A DNA stretch of 64,000 nucleotides, from contig CAVVZZ010000015.1 of assembly GCA_963752915.1 (NCBI GenBank), forward strand, positions 372,001-436,000, read 5' to 3'. Of this stretch, positions 19,469 through 27,798 are shown one piece after another (position 1 is the first letter of the stretch; each line of letters opens with the position of its first letter). The stretch is from DATJPR01 sp963752915 (GTDB lineage: Bacteria > Bacteroidota > Ignavibacteria > UBA10030 > UBA6906). The position numbers and the translations under genes were made by a program. Below the pieces are notes generated by a model. That model was not told the DNA's origin. It saw only the letters and a program-made list of their open reading frames with translations, and ran no database searches.

Positions 19469-21862
19469 ATGCAGTTTGGATACTTTGACGACACGAACAA
19501 GGAATATGTGATCACGAAGCCAGACACGCCGAAGTCCTGGAGCAACTATCTTGGCTCAACCGAGTACGGCGCGATCATCACGAACAATGCGGGAGGATAC
19601 AGCTTCTACAAATCCGCAGCGCAAGGACGGTTCACTCGCCTTCGCTTTAACGTCATTCCCAACGATCAGCCCGGACGGTACGTCTACATTCACGACAAGG
19701 AAAGCAAAGACTTCTGGTCCGCCTCCTGGCAGCCCGTAGGAAAGCCCTTGAAGGAGTACAAGACGGAGTGTCGTCACGGGGCCGGATACACTCAAATCAC
19801 TTCCCGATATTCTTCAATAGAATCGGAGACGCTGTTTTTCGTCCCCCTTGGCCGGACGTACGAATGCTGGCTTCTCAAGGTAAAGAACACCGGCCGGAAG
19901 AAAAGGTACCTCAGGCTGTTTACGTACGTCGAGTACGCAAACAACTGGAACCTGTCGCAGGATCTGATCAACCTGCAATACTCCCAGTTTATCATGAAGA
20001 TGGATGTGGTGAACGGGATCATCGACCACGGCACAAATGTCATGATGCCGGAACGTCCGGAACATTTTGAAGATAACGGGCAAGCACGCCACTCGTTTCT
20101 GGCAATCTCCGGAGCACCCGTCAAAGGGTTCGATACGGACCGGGACGTCTTTCTCGGACCGTACAGGACCTACGCCAACCCCGTTGCCGTTGAACGGGGT
20201 CGGTGCGGGAATTCGCTCGCGGTCGGCGACAATGCCTGCGGGACAGTACAGGTCGATGTCGCACTCAAGCCGGGAGAATCAAAAGAGCTTGTGGTTCTGA
20301 TGGGGATCGGAAAGGCGGCAGAAGAAGGGAAACGCGCAGTGGAGGAACTCGGGAGTCCCGCGAAGGTCCACGAGGAGTTTTCAAAACTCAAGACGTACTG
20401 GCATTCACGGATTGGTGTGATGACGGCGAAGACTCCCGACAGAGAATTTGACAGCATGGTCAACATGTGGAACCCGTTCAATTGTCTCATCACGTACGCA
20501 TGGTCACGGGCCGCGAGCCTCATCTATAGTGGCGAACGGGACGGGCTGGGTTATCGGGACACTGTTCAGGACATGCTGGGTGTCATGCACACGATTCCGG
20601 GTGAAGTGAGGGAGCGTCTTGAGCTGATGATCACCGGCCAGGTGTCTACAGGCGGCGCGATGCCGGTGGTGAAGCCCTTCGCACACGCGCCAGGGAGGGA
20701 AACGGCGCCTGCCGAAGGCGAATATCGCTCTGATGATTGCATGTGGCTCTTCAACACCGTGCCTGCGTACGTCAAGGAAACCGGTGACATTCAGTTCTAC
20801 AGCACGGTCCTGCCGTATGCCGACAAAGGCGAAGACACCGTTTTCGGGCATCTGAGGAGGGCGATCCAATTTACCCTGAACCGACTGGGTTCGCACGGTT
20901 TCCCGTGCGGACTTCTCGCGGACTGGAACGACTGTTTGGAACTCGGGCAGGACGGTGAAACGGTATTCGTGGCGTTTCAACTTCGTTACGCCCTCAAGGT
21001 GTACGAGGAAGTTGCCGAGCTGCTGGCCAGGCGGGAGGAGATTGCCTGGGCCAGGGGGCATCTGCAAACGTTGGACAACAATCTCGAACGGCATGGCTGG
21101 GACGGCGAGTGGTATTTGCGGGCTTACAGGGCGGATGGTTTGAAATTCGGTTCGAAGGAAAACACGGAAGCATCGATATTTCTCGAGCCGCAGCCGTGGG
21201 CGGTGTACAGTGGCCACTCCACGGGCGACAGGGCCGAAAAGTTGATGGATACGGTCAACCGTCGTCTTTCCACCGACTACGGCCTGATGATATGCGACCC
21301 GCCGGTCGAGAAAACAGACCCGAAAGTGATCAAGGCCCGGTTGTTCAACAAAGGGATGAAGGAAAACGCCTCGGTGTTTTGTCACACTCAGGGATGGGCG
21401 GTGATCGCGGAGGCGATGCTCGGTCGGGGAGAGCGGGCGTATGCGCTCTATCGGAAGTTCATGCCGAGCGCCTATAACAAAAGAGCGGAGATCCGTCAAA
21501 TCGAGCCGTACGTGTATTGTCAATTCACCAACAGTAAATACAGTCCGCGCCATGGGGCCTCCCGATTACCATGGCTCAGCGGGAGCGCCTCATGGGCGTA
21601 CTACACCGCCACGCAATATCTTCTTGGTATCCAGCCGGAGTACAACGGCCTCCGCATTGATCCATGCATTCCGGCAACGTGGAAGGAATTCACGATCACG
21701 AGGAAATTTCGGGAGAAACATTTCAGCATCACGGTCAGGAACCGGAACGCCGTGCAGAAGGGGGTCAGGAAGATCATGGTAAACGGGAAGGACATCGAAG
21801 GGAACCTGATCCCGGTTGAGCTTATGAAGGAGACGAACGACGTGTTGGTCGTTATGGGTTGA
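19469..21862 (+). CDS. GH94 family disaccharide phosphorylase (cellobiose phosphorylase-like)
   Basis: A 797-residue cytoplasmic enzyme of cellobiose-phosphorylase size. It has an N-terminal beta-sandwich beginning MQFGYFDDTNKEYVITKPDT and an (alpha/alpha)6 catalytic barrel with the general-acid motif LLADWNDCLELG, plus the phosphate-side GYRDTVQDMLGV and HGASRLPWLSGSASW. It uses phosphate to split a beta-linked disaccharide into a sugar 1-phosphate and a sugar, saving ATP. The sugar specificity within GH94 cannot be assigned by eye. No signal peptide is present, as expected for a phosphorylase taking up imported disaccharides. It is the last intact gene of the carbohydrate locus; the sugar 1-phosphate could feed the phosphoglucomutase at 34352. 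Confidence 0.87.
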   Translation: MQFGYFDDTNKEYVITKPDTPKSWSNYLGSTEYGAIITNNAGGYSFYKSAAQGRFTRLRFNVIPNDQPGRYVYIHDKESKDFWSASWQPVGKPLKEYKTECRHGAGYTQITSRYSSIESETLFFVPLGRTYECWLLKVKNTGRKKRYLRLFTYVEYANNWNLSQDLINLQYSQFIMKMDVVNGIIDHGTNVMMPERPEHFEDNGQARHSFLAISGAPVKGFDTDRDVFLGPYRTYANPVAVERGRCGNSLAVGDNACGTVQVDVALKPGESKELVVLMGIGKAAEEGKRAVEELGSPAKVHEEFSKLKTYWHSRIGVMTAKTPDREFDSMVNMWNPFNCLITYAWSRAASLIYSGERDGLGYRDTVQDMLGVMHTIPGEVRERLELMITGQVSTGGAMPVVKPFAHAPGRETAPAEGEYRSDDCMWLFNTVPAYVKETGDIQFYSTVLPYADKGEDTVFGHLRRAIQFTLNRLGSHGFPCGLLADWNDCLELGQDGETVFVAFQLRYALKVYEEVAELLARREEIAWARGHLQTLDNNLERHGWDGEWYLRAYRADGLKFGSKENTEASIFLEPQPWAVYSGHSTGDRAEKLMDTVNRRLSTDYGLMICDPPVEKTDPKVIKARLFNKGMKENASVFCHTQGWAVIAEAMLGRGERAYALYRKFMPSAYNKRAEIRQIEPYVYCQFTNSKYSPRHGASRLPWLSGSASWAYYTATQYLLGIQPEYNGLRIDPCIPATWKEFTITRKFREKHFSITVRNRNAVQKGVRKIMVNGKDIEGNLIPVELMKETNDVLVVMG

Positions 21863-22057
21863 GTGTCACATATTGGACAGGTCGGCGATCTCATGAAGAA
21901 GGGCTTCAGGAGGAATCAAGGTCACCGAAGCAGTCCATGCTCGACAACATCCGTGACGGTCCCGGAGGTCGTTGTGCGTCCGGTCTTGAAGGAGATTCTC
22001 GAATGGTAGGTATGGATTGACGGTGGGCGTTTTTTCCTCGTCCCTGCCTCACGCGGA

Positions 22058-22397
22058 GAATATCTCCCGCAAGTCGGCGTCGGAGTCAGCGGGATTTACA
22101 TGACGCTCGACGGGGGGAACGATAGACGTCTCGGGCTGGTGGGAAGCCGCCCATGCCCTGCAGGAACGCAGCACCAGGGAGCAGATCGCGGAAAATGCCA
22201 TGAACGACAATGTCGGACTGCTCCTCCTGCAGATCGAAAAGGCATGGCGGGATTTGACGGATGCGTACGCGCAATACTTGCTGAGTGGGGAAACGAAGTC
22301 ACAGTCCGAAGGGAATCTGAAGCTGAACGAAGATAGCTACCGGAACCGTCTGACGACGCTGGCAGACCTTTTTCAGGGAGAACACGATGCACTATAG
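22058..22397 (+). pseudogene. Remnant of a TolC-family outer membrane efflux protein
   Basis: The stretch between the GH94 and aldo/keto reductase genes holds two pieces of a TolC-type protein in different frames. The first is EYLPQVGVGVSGIYMTLDGG (from 22058). The second, up to TAG 22395-22397, contains VSGWWEAAHALQERSTREQI and then LLLLQIEKAWRDL, QSEGNLKLNEDSYRN and TLADLFQGEHDAL, matching the C-terminal coiled-coil repeat of TolC. Most of the N-terminal half is missing. No intact efflux pump partner is nearby. Bases 21863-22057 carry nothing I recognise. The end overlaps the start of the next gene by 11 bases. Confidence 0.65.
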
Positions 22398-23379
22398 AAC
22401 AGTCGGCGGGACAGACCTCACGCTCTCGACCGTGACCTTTGGCGCATGGGCAGCCGGAGGGTGGATGTGGGGAGGCTCGGAGCCAAAAGCCGCCGTGGAT
22501 GCCATCAGGGCATCGTACAATGCTGGCATGACCTCGATCGACACCGCGCCAGCATATGGTCAGGGACTCAGCGAGGAGATTGTCGGAGAAGCGATCATGG
22601 GGATTCCGCGGGAGAAGGTGCAAATCCTGACGAAATACGGGCTTCGATGGGATGTGCAGAAGGGGCAGTTCTTCTTCAACAGCAAAGATAACGACGGCAA
22701 ATCGATTGACATGTATCGTTATGCAGGCAAAGAAAGTGTGCTCAGGGAATGTGAAGCGAGCCTGCGTCGGTTGAAGACCGATTACATTGATCTGTATCAA
22801 ATCCACTGGTCCGATCCCACCACGCCGATCGAAGTGACGATGGAGACCGTTTCGCTGCTTATCAAGCAGGGGAAGGTCCGGTATGCAGGGGTGTGTAACT
22901 ACTCGGCCGAACAGATGGCAGCGGCGGAACGGGTGGTACGGTTAGTGTCGAACCAGGTACCGTACAGCATGCTCAGGCGCGGCATCGAAGATGAGACGGT
23001 GCCGTATTGCATCGAGAACCGAAAGGGGATTCTTGCATACAGTCCGCTGGAGCGGGGCCTGCTGACAGGAAAGTTCGCCCCCGGCCATGCGTTCAACGAC
23101 GGAGACACCCGCGCGGGTGAACGCTATTATCAGCCGGAGAACATCCTGCGCGTGAATGCCGTCCTTGGGATGCTGAAACCGCTGGCCGAGGAGAAGGACA
23201 TTTCGATTGTGCAACTCGTCATCGCGTGGACCCTGCAACGACCGGGAATCACGACTGCCCTTGTCGGTGCGCGAAACCCGGAACAGGCGTTGCACAATGC
23301 AAAGGGAGCCGACGTCACACTCACCGCTGAGGATCTTGAGTTTATCGACGGCAGAATTGGGGAGATGGATCTGGTATAG
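22387..23379 (+). CDS. Aldo/keto reductase
   Basis: A 330-residue NADPH-dependent aldo/keto reductase. The TIM barrel carries the catalytic Asp and Tyr in SIDTAPAYGQGLSEEIVGEA, the Lys in QILTKYGLRW, the His in DLYQIHWSDP, and the C-terminal NADP site GITTALVGARNPEQ. It resembles the general stress/sugar aldehyde AKR groups (YhdN/IolS-like). GGGAG sits 6 bases before ATG 22387. It overlaps the end of the TolC remnant, and a response-regulator fragment begins 2 bases after its stop. It is the leftmost gene of the long plus-strand run that continues to 64 kb. Confidence 0.9.
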   Translation: MHYRTVGGTDLTLSTVTFGAWAAGGWMWGGSEPKAAVDAIRASYNAGMTSIDTAPAYGQGLSEEIVGEAIMGIPREKVQILTKYGLRWDVQKGQFFFNSKDNDGKSIDMYRYAGKESVLRECEASLRRLKTDYIDLYQIHWSDPTTPIEVTMETVSLLIKQGKVRYAGVCNYSAEQMAAAERVVRLVSNQVPYSMLRRGIEDETVPYCIENRKGILAYSPLERGLLTGKFAPGHAFNDGDTRAGERYYQPENILRVNAVLGMLKPLAEEKDISIVQLVIAWTLQRPGITTALVGARNPEQALHNAKGADVTLTAEDLEFIDGRIGEMDLV

Positions 23380-23381
23380 CG

Positions 23382-23567
23382 ATGATCGATGATATCCTCG
23401 TGACGATACGGTCAGTCGCGAAAGGAATGAAGATCCTTCCCCCCGTGCTCACTGAATCACGCTTCGCTGAAGTCATCGAACACACGCTCCTGCATCCTCT
23501 CCAAAGGGCGATAATCCCTGTGATTCGCCGTTTCTTCCCTTTCATTCCCGCGCAATACCGCCCCTGA
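23382..23567 (+). pseudogene. Fragment of a NarL-type response regulator
   Basis: The first ~35 codons read DDILVTIRSVAKGMKILPPV and LTESRFAEVIEHTL. This closely follows the end of the receiver domain and the linker of the intact regulator at 60316 (KDVLNTIRSVAKGVKVLPPL, LTESLFTHVVDIAL). After that the similarity ends and no receiver N-terminus or HTH domain is present. It lies directly before promoter element 1, just as the intact regulator lies just before element 6, so a regulator-plus-promoter unit was probably duplicated and then lost most of its regulator. It may still be translated as a 61-residue peptide, but no function is expected. Confidence 0.7.
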
Positions 23568-23579
23568 CTTCTTATCAGT

Positions 23580-23637
23580 GATTAGTTCCTCTTTCATCCC
23601 TTCGACCGATTCATTCGTGTAACCCGGGTTGTACCTT
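23580..23637 (+). promoter_or_regulatory. Stress-regulon promoter element, copy 1
   Basis: GATTA, 7 bases, TTTCATCC, 8 bases, GATTCAT, a 17-base spacer, then TACCTT in the -10 position. It matches the other seven copies in order and spacing, with a weaker -10 box. It lies 91 bases before the first csbD-like gene. The leader between them carries the short inverted repeat TCCC-GTTCGG-GGGA (23663-23676), also seen in the leader of copy 5. Confidence 0.7.
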
Positions 23638-23727
23638 TCAATGTGTATAGGAGGATACGCTCTCCCGTTCGGGGGACCGTACGCGTGTGCGTTCATTGCA
23701 TAATGGAGTCTGAGAGGAAACCGCCTC

Positions 23728-24030
23728 ATGAACTGGGATCGCATGGAGGGTGAATGGAAGCAGCGGAGGGGGAAAGCCGTGCACCATTGGGGAAAGATGA
23801 TGAACGACGAACTCGCTGCCATCGCGGGGAAATATGAGGAGCTTGTCGGAAGACTCCAGGAGCGATACGGTATCGCGAACGACAAATCCAAGCGTCATGT
23901 CGACGACTTCAAGAAAGTCGTCATGCAGTTGCGCAGGTCCAACGCGAAGCTCGTGGTACTTCAAAAACGACTTCGCGATGTGAAATCGGTCCGGAGGAAG
24001 ATCACTTCCGTGAGATCACATTCAACATGA
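23728..24030 (+). CDS. CsbD-like stress protein, paralogue 1
   Basis: A 100-residue hydrophilic protein. Residues 1-50 follow the CsbD pattern (MNWDRMEGEWKQRRGKAVHH, WGKMMNDELAAIAGKYEELV) and the rest is a basic, likely helical tail ending KKVVMQLRRSNAKLVVLQKR. CsbD proteins are abundant, small, general-stress proteins of unknown biochemical role. Two further copies sit at 26753 and 54690, with near-identical first 50 residues and diverged tails. All three stand the same distance behind the shared promoter element. The gene is followed after 8 bases by the unknown gene at 24039. A GAGAGG site precedes the ATG. Confidence 0.88.
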   Translation: MNWDRMEGEWKQRRGKAVHHWGKMMNDELAAIAGKYEELVGRLQERYGIANDKSKRHVDDFKKVVMQLRRSNAKLVVLQKRLRDVKSVRRKITSVRSHST

Positions 24031-24038
24031 GGTAGCCG

Positions 24039-24461
24039 ATGGCGGAAGAACGGAAAGACGAATCAGCAGAGCTCGCCTCAGCGATACAAATCGTTCGATT
24101 GAATAATGACAAAACGCGAAAAGACAACGATTTGGACGACGTGTATCACGTCTATTTTGAGCTTTCGGGATACCCGCTAACAGAGTGGCGAGCGATCTTT
24201 GATCGGCTCTGGAAAGCGCAGAACGGATCCCGAAGAGCAATCATCGACGGAATGTTTCTTGTGGTGCATTGCCCGCTCGATGATGTTGCAGCAACTCAGT
24301 TGCCGGCGTTGGAGAAGGTCGTTGCTGCGACGAATGAAGCCTACCGGCAGTATGCTCAGAAGGAGGAGGCCGCCCTCGAACGACGGGAAGATGTGTGGAC
24401 GCAAGAACGGAAAGATGTGGATGCGATGGAGGCTCGCTTGCGGTTCGACAAAAAGCAGTGA
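24039..24461 (+). CDS. Conserved protein of unknown function, family shared with 59719
   Basis: A 140-residue soluble, charged protein that I do not recognise. Its core, VYHVYFELSGYPLTEWRAIF followed by IDGMFLVVHCPLDDVAATQL and PALEKVVAATNEAYRQY, is clearly paralogous to the product of 59719 (VYQVYFELSGNPSLAWREIF and so on). The last ~35 residues (EDVWTQERKDVDAMEARLRF) are probably helical. It is the second gene behind promoter copy 1, 8 bases after a csbD-like gene, so it is likely co-expressed under stress. No signal peptide or membrane segment is seen. Confidence 0.75.
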   Translation: MAEERKDESAELASAIQIVRLNNDKTRKDNDLDDVYHVYFELSGYPLTEWRAIFDRLWKAQNGSRRAIIDGMFLVVHCPLDDVAATQLPALEKVVAATNEAYRQYAQKEEAALERREDVWTQERKDVDAMEARLRFDKKQ

Positions 24462-24546
24462 ACAGGAGCAGCAGAACGATCGTCGTTCGGACCTGGGGTG
24501 GCGAACCAGGAATGGTTTACCCGGGCAGCGCAATGTATACAGGAAA

Positions 24547-24987
24547 ATGACAGAGGCATACTATGATTTCATCATTTCGTTGGTGATCGCCGCAATGTCC
24601 ATCGTCCTGTGGCGGACAGCGAGAAAGAGAGTTCAGCAGAATGTCATTGCATTCCGGCCGATCGCGACCGTGAGCATTCTGGCGGCGGTTATCTTCGGAG
24701 TTGCCGCTGTGTTTGAATGTTTCACCCAGGTGCCCGCCGGACATGTCGGCGTCGTGTCAGACCAAACCCTGGGCGCAGGGATCAACCCTGTGAATCCATT
24801 GGCGACGGTGATCAAGCGCTCCATTCAAATAAGGACTCCCGAGAAAGGTGGTCCGGAAGAGCGATTCTGCTGCATGTCGTTAAAGAGTTCCTGGACCTTT
24901 CATACGAGCAACTCCAACGGGAACACTCATCACTCCCTTCTGAGCGAGATCATGAAGGCTTCGAGTAAATCTCAATCTTTCAAATGA
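24547..24987 (+). pseudogene. Truncated SPFH/prohibitin-like membrane protein
   Basis: The N-terminal ~100 residues look like a prohibitin-family protein. There is a membrane segment or two (YYDFIISLVIAAMSIVLW and VSILAAVIFGVAAVF), then FTQVPAGHVGVVSDQTLGAG and INPVNPLATVIKRSIQIRT, the start of the SPFH domain. The rest of the ~250-residue domain is gone: after KGGPEE the frame drifts into non-family sequence and stops at 24987. An adjacent frame carries ILLHVVKEFLDLSYEQLQRE, perhaps from another part of the domain or a neighbour. So this is a deletion remnant, or at best a short membrane peptide. It is third in the copy 1 operon. Confidence 0.6.
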
Positions 24988-25032
24988 GCAAGCGTTGAAA
25001 GTCATTCCTTTTAAATTACGAAAGAGAACGCC

Positions 25033-25671
25033 ATGATGGAAAAGCAATTGCCGTTCGCGATTGGGGGAGTGCTCTTTTACTGCGCTTTGCTGATGGCAGG
25101 CTGCGCTTCCACCGAGCTTGTTGACATCTGGAGCGATCCTTCCTTTCACGCTTCTTCTCTCAAGAAGATCCTGGTCATCGCTGTTAGCAAAGATGGAGTG
25201 CATCGACGTATGTGGGAGGATGCTTTCAGCCTCGAATTGGGACAGCATGACGTTGTAGCGATGCCGTCGTACCGATTGTTCCCGGATGCCGTGCCGGATA
25301 CAAATCAGGTCGTCGGAGTCGTTCGTTCAAATGGATTCGACGGAATACTGATCACCCGCTGGCTTCCTCCGGAAACACAGACTCAATACATGCAGGGGTA
25401 CGTGACAAAGGAACAGGATCTGAGATATGATCTTCGCAGGGAAAGATTTGTGACCTACTACACAGAAGTGGAGCATGCCGGATACCTCGACTCTCAGAAG
25501 GTCAGCATTCGCGACATCGACGTGTGGACCACAAGTAAGGATGGGCAAATGATCTGGAGTGCCACGAGCAAGACGCCCGAGCCGGTCTCCGGGCAGTCTG
25601 CTCGACCGGAAATCGTCAGTCTTGTTATGGCCGATTTGACCCGGCAACTGATTATCGCATCTGCGCCGTGA
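25033..25671 (+). CDS. DUF4136-like lipoprotein
   Basis: A 212-residue lipoprotein. The signal peptide ends in the lipobox LLMAGC (Cys about residue 24), followed by ASTELVDIWSDPSFHASSLK and KILVIAVSKDGVHRRMWEDA, a DUF4136-style start. The C-terminal half has GQMIWSATSKTPEP, an outer-membrane-associated fold seen in several envelope lipoprotein families. The function is unknown. AAAGAGA precedes the double ATG (25033/25036). No promoter element of the regulon lies directly before it; it may be read through from copy 1. The following 240 bases hold no gene I can support. Confidence 0.75.
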   Translation: MMEKQLPFAIGGVLFYCALLMAGCASTELVDIWSDPSFHASSLKKILVIAVSKDGVHRRMWEDAFSLELGQHDVVAMPSYRLFPDAVPDTNQVVGVVRSNGFDGILITRWLPPETQTQYMQGYVTKEQDLRYDLRRERFVTYYTEVEHAGYLDSQKVSIRDIDVWTTSKDGQMIWSATSKTPEPVSGQSARPEIVSLVMADLTRQLIIASAP

Positions 25672-25912
25672 GTCAAGCCTCGATTGATTATTCGCGGGCT
25701 GTGCGTATCCTCATGAGTGCTTCAAGTCCGTGACAGTGGAATGTGAGGGCTTCTTCTCAAGGGTCCCGTTCGAGATCACCTGGGCTAACTCAGACGATGT
25801 AGACATGAAACCGTAATTCGGAGCCGGACGAATAGCCATCGGCGGGGCACTTCTCCTGCATGGCAGGAGGAAGCCGGTGAAGAACTGAGGGTCAAGAAGA
25901 AAGGACCGTTGA

Positions 25913-26248
25913 ATGCTTTCCGCAAAAGAAATAGAGGATTATGTCTATGGCCCGTCACACAGACAAGAGAAGAAGCGGTTCACAATGGATGAAGCAAAAC
26001 AGATCGGCGATGCCCTCGGCATACGTTGGACCACGTTTGACATCAGGCAATTCGCATTGGGATTGAACGTCGAGTCTGACGATCGGCGGAGCGGGTTGGG
26101 GACGGACGTTACCCTCGATGACCCGATGCTCACGGGGAAACGCGCGCTCACGCATCTCAATGAAATCCCGGATTATTATACCCAACTTGCCGCGATGGAC
26201 GGCAAAGCGGAACGCGTGAGACCCCGGCCACCCGGGATCGGGCGATGA
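25913..26248 (+). CDS. DUF5661 family protein
   Basis: A 111-residue soluble protein matching the DUF5661 pattern: RFTMDEAKQIGDALGIRWTT, FDIRQFALGLNVE, DDPMLTGKRALTHLNEIPDY, YTQL. Members are short, often found in environmental and plant-associated bacteria and sometimes in phage-like islands; no activity is known. GAAAGGA sits about 9 bases before the ATG. It stands alone between a lipoprotein gene and promoter copy 2. Confidence 0.8.
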   Translation: MLSAKEIEDYVYGPSHRQEKKRFTMDEAKQIGDALGIRWTTFDIRQFALGLNVESDDRRSGLGTDVTLDDPMLTGKRALTHLNEIPDYYTQLAAMDGKAERVRPRPPGIGR

Positions 26249-26601
26249 AGAACGTACCCGACGGTGCCCGGGGCTTGCTGGTCCACAATTGCGCGGACTG
26301 TTTTTCGGATGAGAGTCTCGACAAGGAACGTGTCAGTGTCAGGGAGCGGTGATACGGAGGTGGAACGTGGGAACGCTTGCGCAGGAGCGCAACCAGAACC
26401 TGTTACTCCAGGCTGATCATTAACCCATCCACGTTCGCCGTAGATGTCCCCCTCCTCGTCGAGAACTCGAACGAGGGTGCGATGATTCCCCTCGGCATTT
26501 CCTTCCCGGGCATCTTGCTCTGTTCTCCGCTCGGCGGAATCCTCATCGTTGCACCAATTCCTGTGTTCATTCCCTTCTGTTCCATCAAAAGACCCCCATC
26601 C
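26249..26601. other. Gene-free stretch before promoter copy 2
   Basis: About 350 bases with short open frames on both strands (for example 26377-26610 plus and 26403-26588 minus) that lack a ribosome-binding site or any recognisable pattern. At 26592-26607 a perfect six-pair stem with an ATCC loop (ACCCCC/GGGGGT) overlaps the G-run that opens promoter copy 2. Read on the minus strand it is followed by CTTTTGA, so it could stop antisense transcription. Confidence 0.4.
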
Positions 26602-26662
26602 GGGGGTTAACTACTCTTTCATCCATTTAGGCGATTCATACGATAGCCTTGCCCGGTATACT
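26602..26662 (+). promoter_or_regulatory. Stress-regulon promoter element, copy 2
   Basis: GGGGGTTAAC, then TTTCATCC 7 bases after TTA, 8 bases, GATTCAT, 17 bases, and a perfect TATACT (26657-26662) preceded by CGG. It lies 91 bases before the second csbD-like gene. The G-run is also the right arm of the stem at 26592-26607. Confidence 0.8.
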
Positions 26663-26752
26663 GTGATTGGCTCAGCAGTCACATAGGCCCTCATCCGGGA
26701 AGCAAGGATGATCGGGCCAATGACTCGTCGACGCCTGAAAGGAACCTTTGCC

Positions 26753-27082
26753 ATGAATTGGGATCGTATGGAAGGAGAGTGGAAGCAGCGCAGGGGGAAG
26801 GCTGTTCATCATTGGGGGAAGATGATGAACGATGAGCTGGCTGCGATTGCCGGCAAGTATGAGGAACTCGTTGGACGCATGCAAGAACGATTCGGCATTG
26901 CCACCGAAGAAGCGAGCCAGCAGGTCAAGGACTTCAAAAAGAACATCGCGCAACTCAAGAAATCAAACACCCAATTGATTCAATTGCAGAAGGACCTGCC
27001 AAACAGGGAGAAGTTGAAGAGGAAGCGCTCCGCTGCACAAAGCCGATTGAAGAAACACAGGGGTGTGAAAACAAGCGGCTGA
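26753..27082 (+). CDS. CsbD-like stress protein, paralogue 2
   Basis: A 109-residue protein almost identical to paralogues 1 and 3 over residues 1-52 (MNWDRMEGEWKQRRGKAVHH and onward). Its tail is its own: QVKDFKKNIAQLKKSNTQLI followed by a very basic C-terminus (KRKRSAAQSRLKKHRGVK). The basic tail could bind nucleic acid or membrane, which is inference. ATG 26753 is chosen over the GTG/ATG starts upstream because AAAGGA lies just before it and the family begins there. Bacterioferritin follows 69 bases later, probably in the same transcript. Confidence 0.88.
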   Translation: MNWDRMEGEWKQRRGKAVHHWGKMMNDELAAIAGKYEELVGRMQERFGIATEEASQQVKDFKKNIAQLKKSNTQLIQLQKDLPNREKLKRKRSAAQSRLKKHRGVKTSG

Positions 27083-27151
27083 GGCGCCCTCCGGAGTGAC
27101 ATTCTTGTCGCAGGTATTCAACCAACATTGATATTGATAAGGAGTACACCG

Positions 27152-27628
27152 ATGAAGGGTTCTGACAAAATGCTCGCGGCACTCGATCAGCTGCTGGCTG
27201 ATGAGCTCACCGCCATCAACCAATATATGGTGCAATCCGAAATGTGCGAGAACTGGGGTTACAACAAGCTCCATGTGGACATCAGAAAACAAGCGATGGA
27301 TGAAATGCACCATGCCGAGTGGCTCATCGAACGGCAAATATTTCTTGATGGCACGCCAACGGTATCCAAACTTCACCCCATGAAGATCGGCAAGAGTGTG
27401 TCAGAAATGATCAAGACCGCGAACAGCGACGAACTCAGTGCCGTCCGCTCCTATAACGACGCGATCAAGCTTGCTCGCGCGGTTGAAGACCAAGGGACTG
27501 TCGACCTGCTCTCCAAGATCCTGAAGATGGAAGAGGGGCACGTCGATTGGGCGGAGGCGCAACGTGTCCAGATCGACCAAATGGGACTGGAAAACTATCT
27601 GCTCAATCAAACCGGAGCAGCGAGCTAA
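27152..27628 (+). CDS. bfr: Bacterioferritin
   Basis: A 158-residue four-helix iron-storage protein, the same length as E. coli Bfr. With the start at 27152 the ferroxidase ligands fall at the same numbers as in E. coli: Glu18, Glu51, His54, Glu94, Glu127 and His130, with Met52 as the heme ligand and Tyr25 conserved. It stores iron as ferric mineral and removes Fe(II) and peroxide, which limits Fenton damage. AAGGAG lies 7 bases upstream. Its place behind promoter copy 2 and a csbD-like gene ties iron storage to the same stress response as the superoxide dismutase at 50832. Confidence 0.95.
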   Translation: MKGSDKMLAALDQLLADELTAINQYMVQSEMCENWGYNKLHVDIRKQAMDEMHHAEWLIERQIFLDGTPTVSKLHPMKIGKSVSEMIKTANSDELSAVRSYNDAIKLARAVEDQGTVDLLSKILKMEEGHVDWAEAQRVQIDQMGLENYLLNQTGAAS

Positions 27629-27656
27629 CGAGGTTGACGGCTCAACAACGCGGGGG

Positions 27657-27788
27657 TTGGGCCGGAGGTATGAAAGATCAGCCGCTGACAAATCGATTTG
27701 GATGTTCGTGGGTGGGGTTGTCGCAATCGTTCTCGGGCTGGTGGGTCTCAGGCATGGATCAACACAATGGAAGAGAACGACTGTGTAA
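27657..27788 (+). CDS. Possible small single-helix membrane protein
   Basis: A TTG-initiated frame of 43 codons with a G-rich run before it. It encodes SIWMFVGGVVAIVLGLVGLR, one hydrophobic helix, then a short polar end. It lies between bfr and the DUF6600 gene and ends 10 bases before the latter. It could be a real small membrane protein of the operon or the tail of a lost gene; the start is uncertain. Confidence 0.3.
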   Translation: MGRRYERSAADKSIWMFVGGVVAIVLGLVGLRHGSTQWKRTTV

Positions 27789-27798
27789 GGAGGGAAGG

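Noticed and set aside
26403..26588. Minus-strand 61-codon frame before promoter copy 2
   Set aside because: No ribosome site and no recognisable pattern; the opposite strand is equally open by chance.
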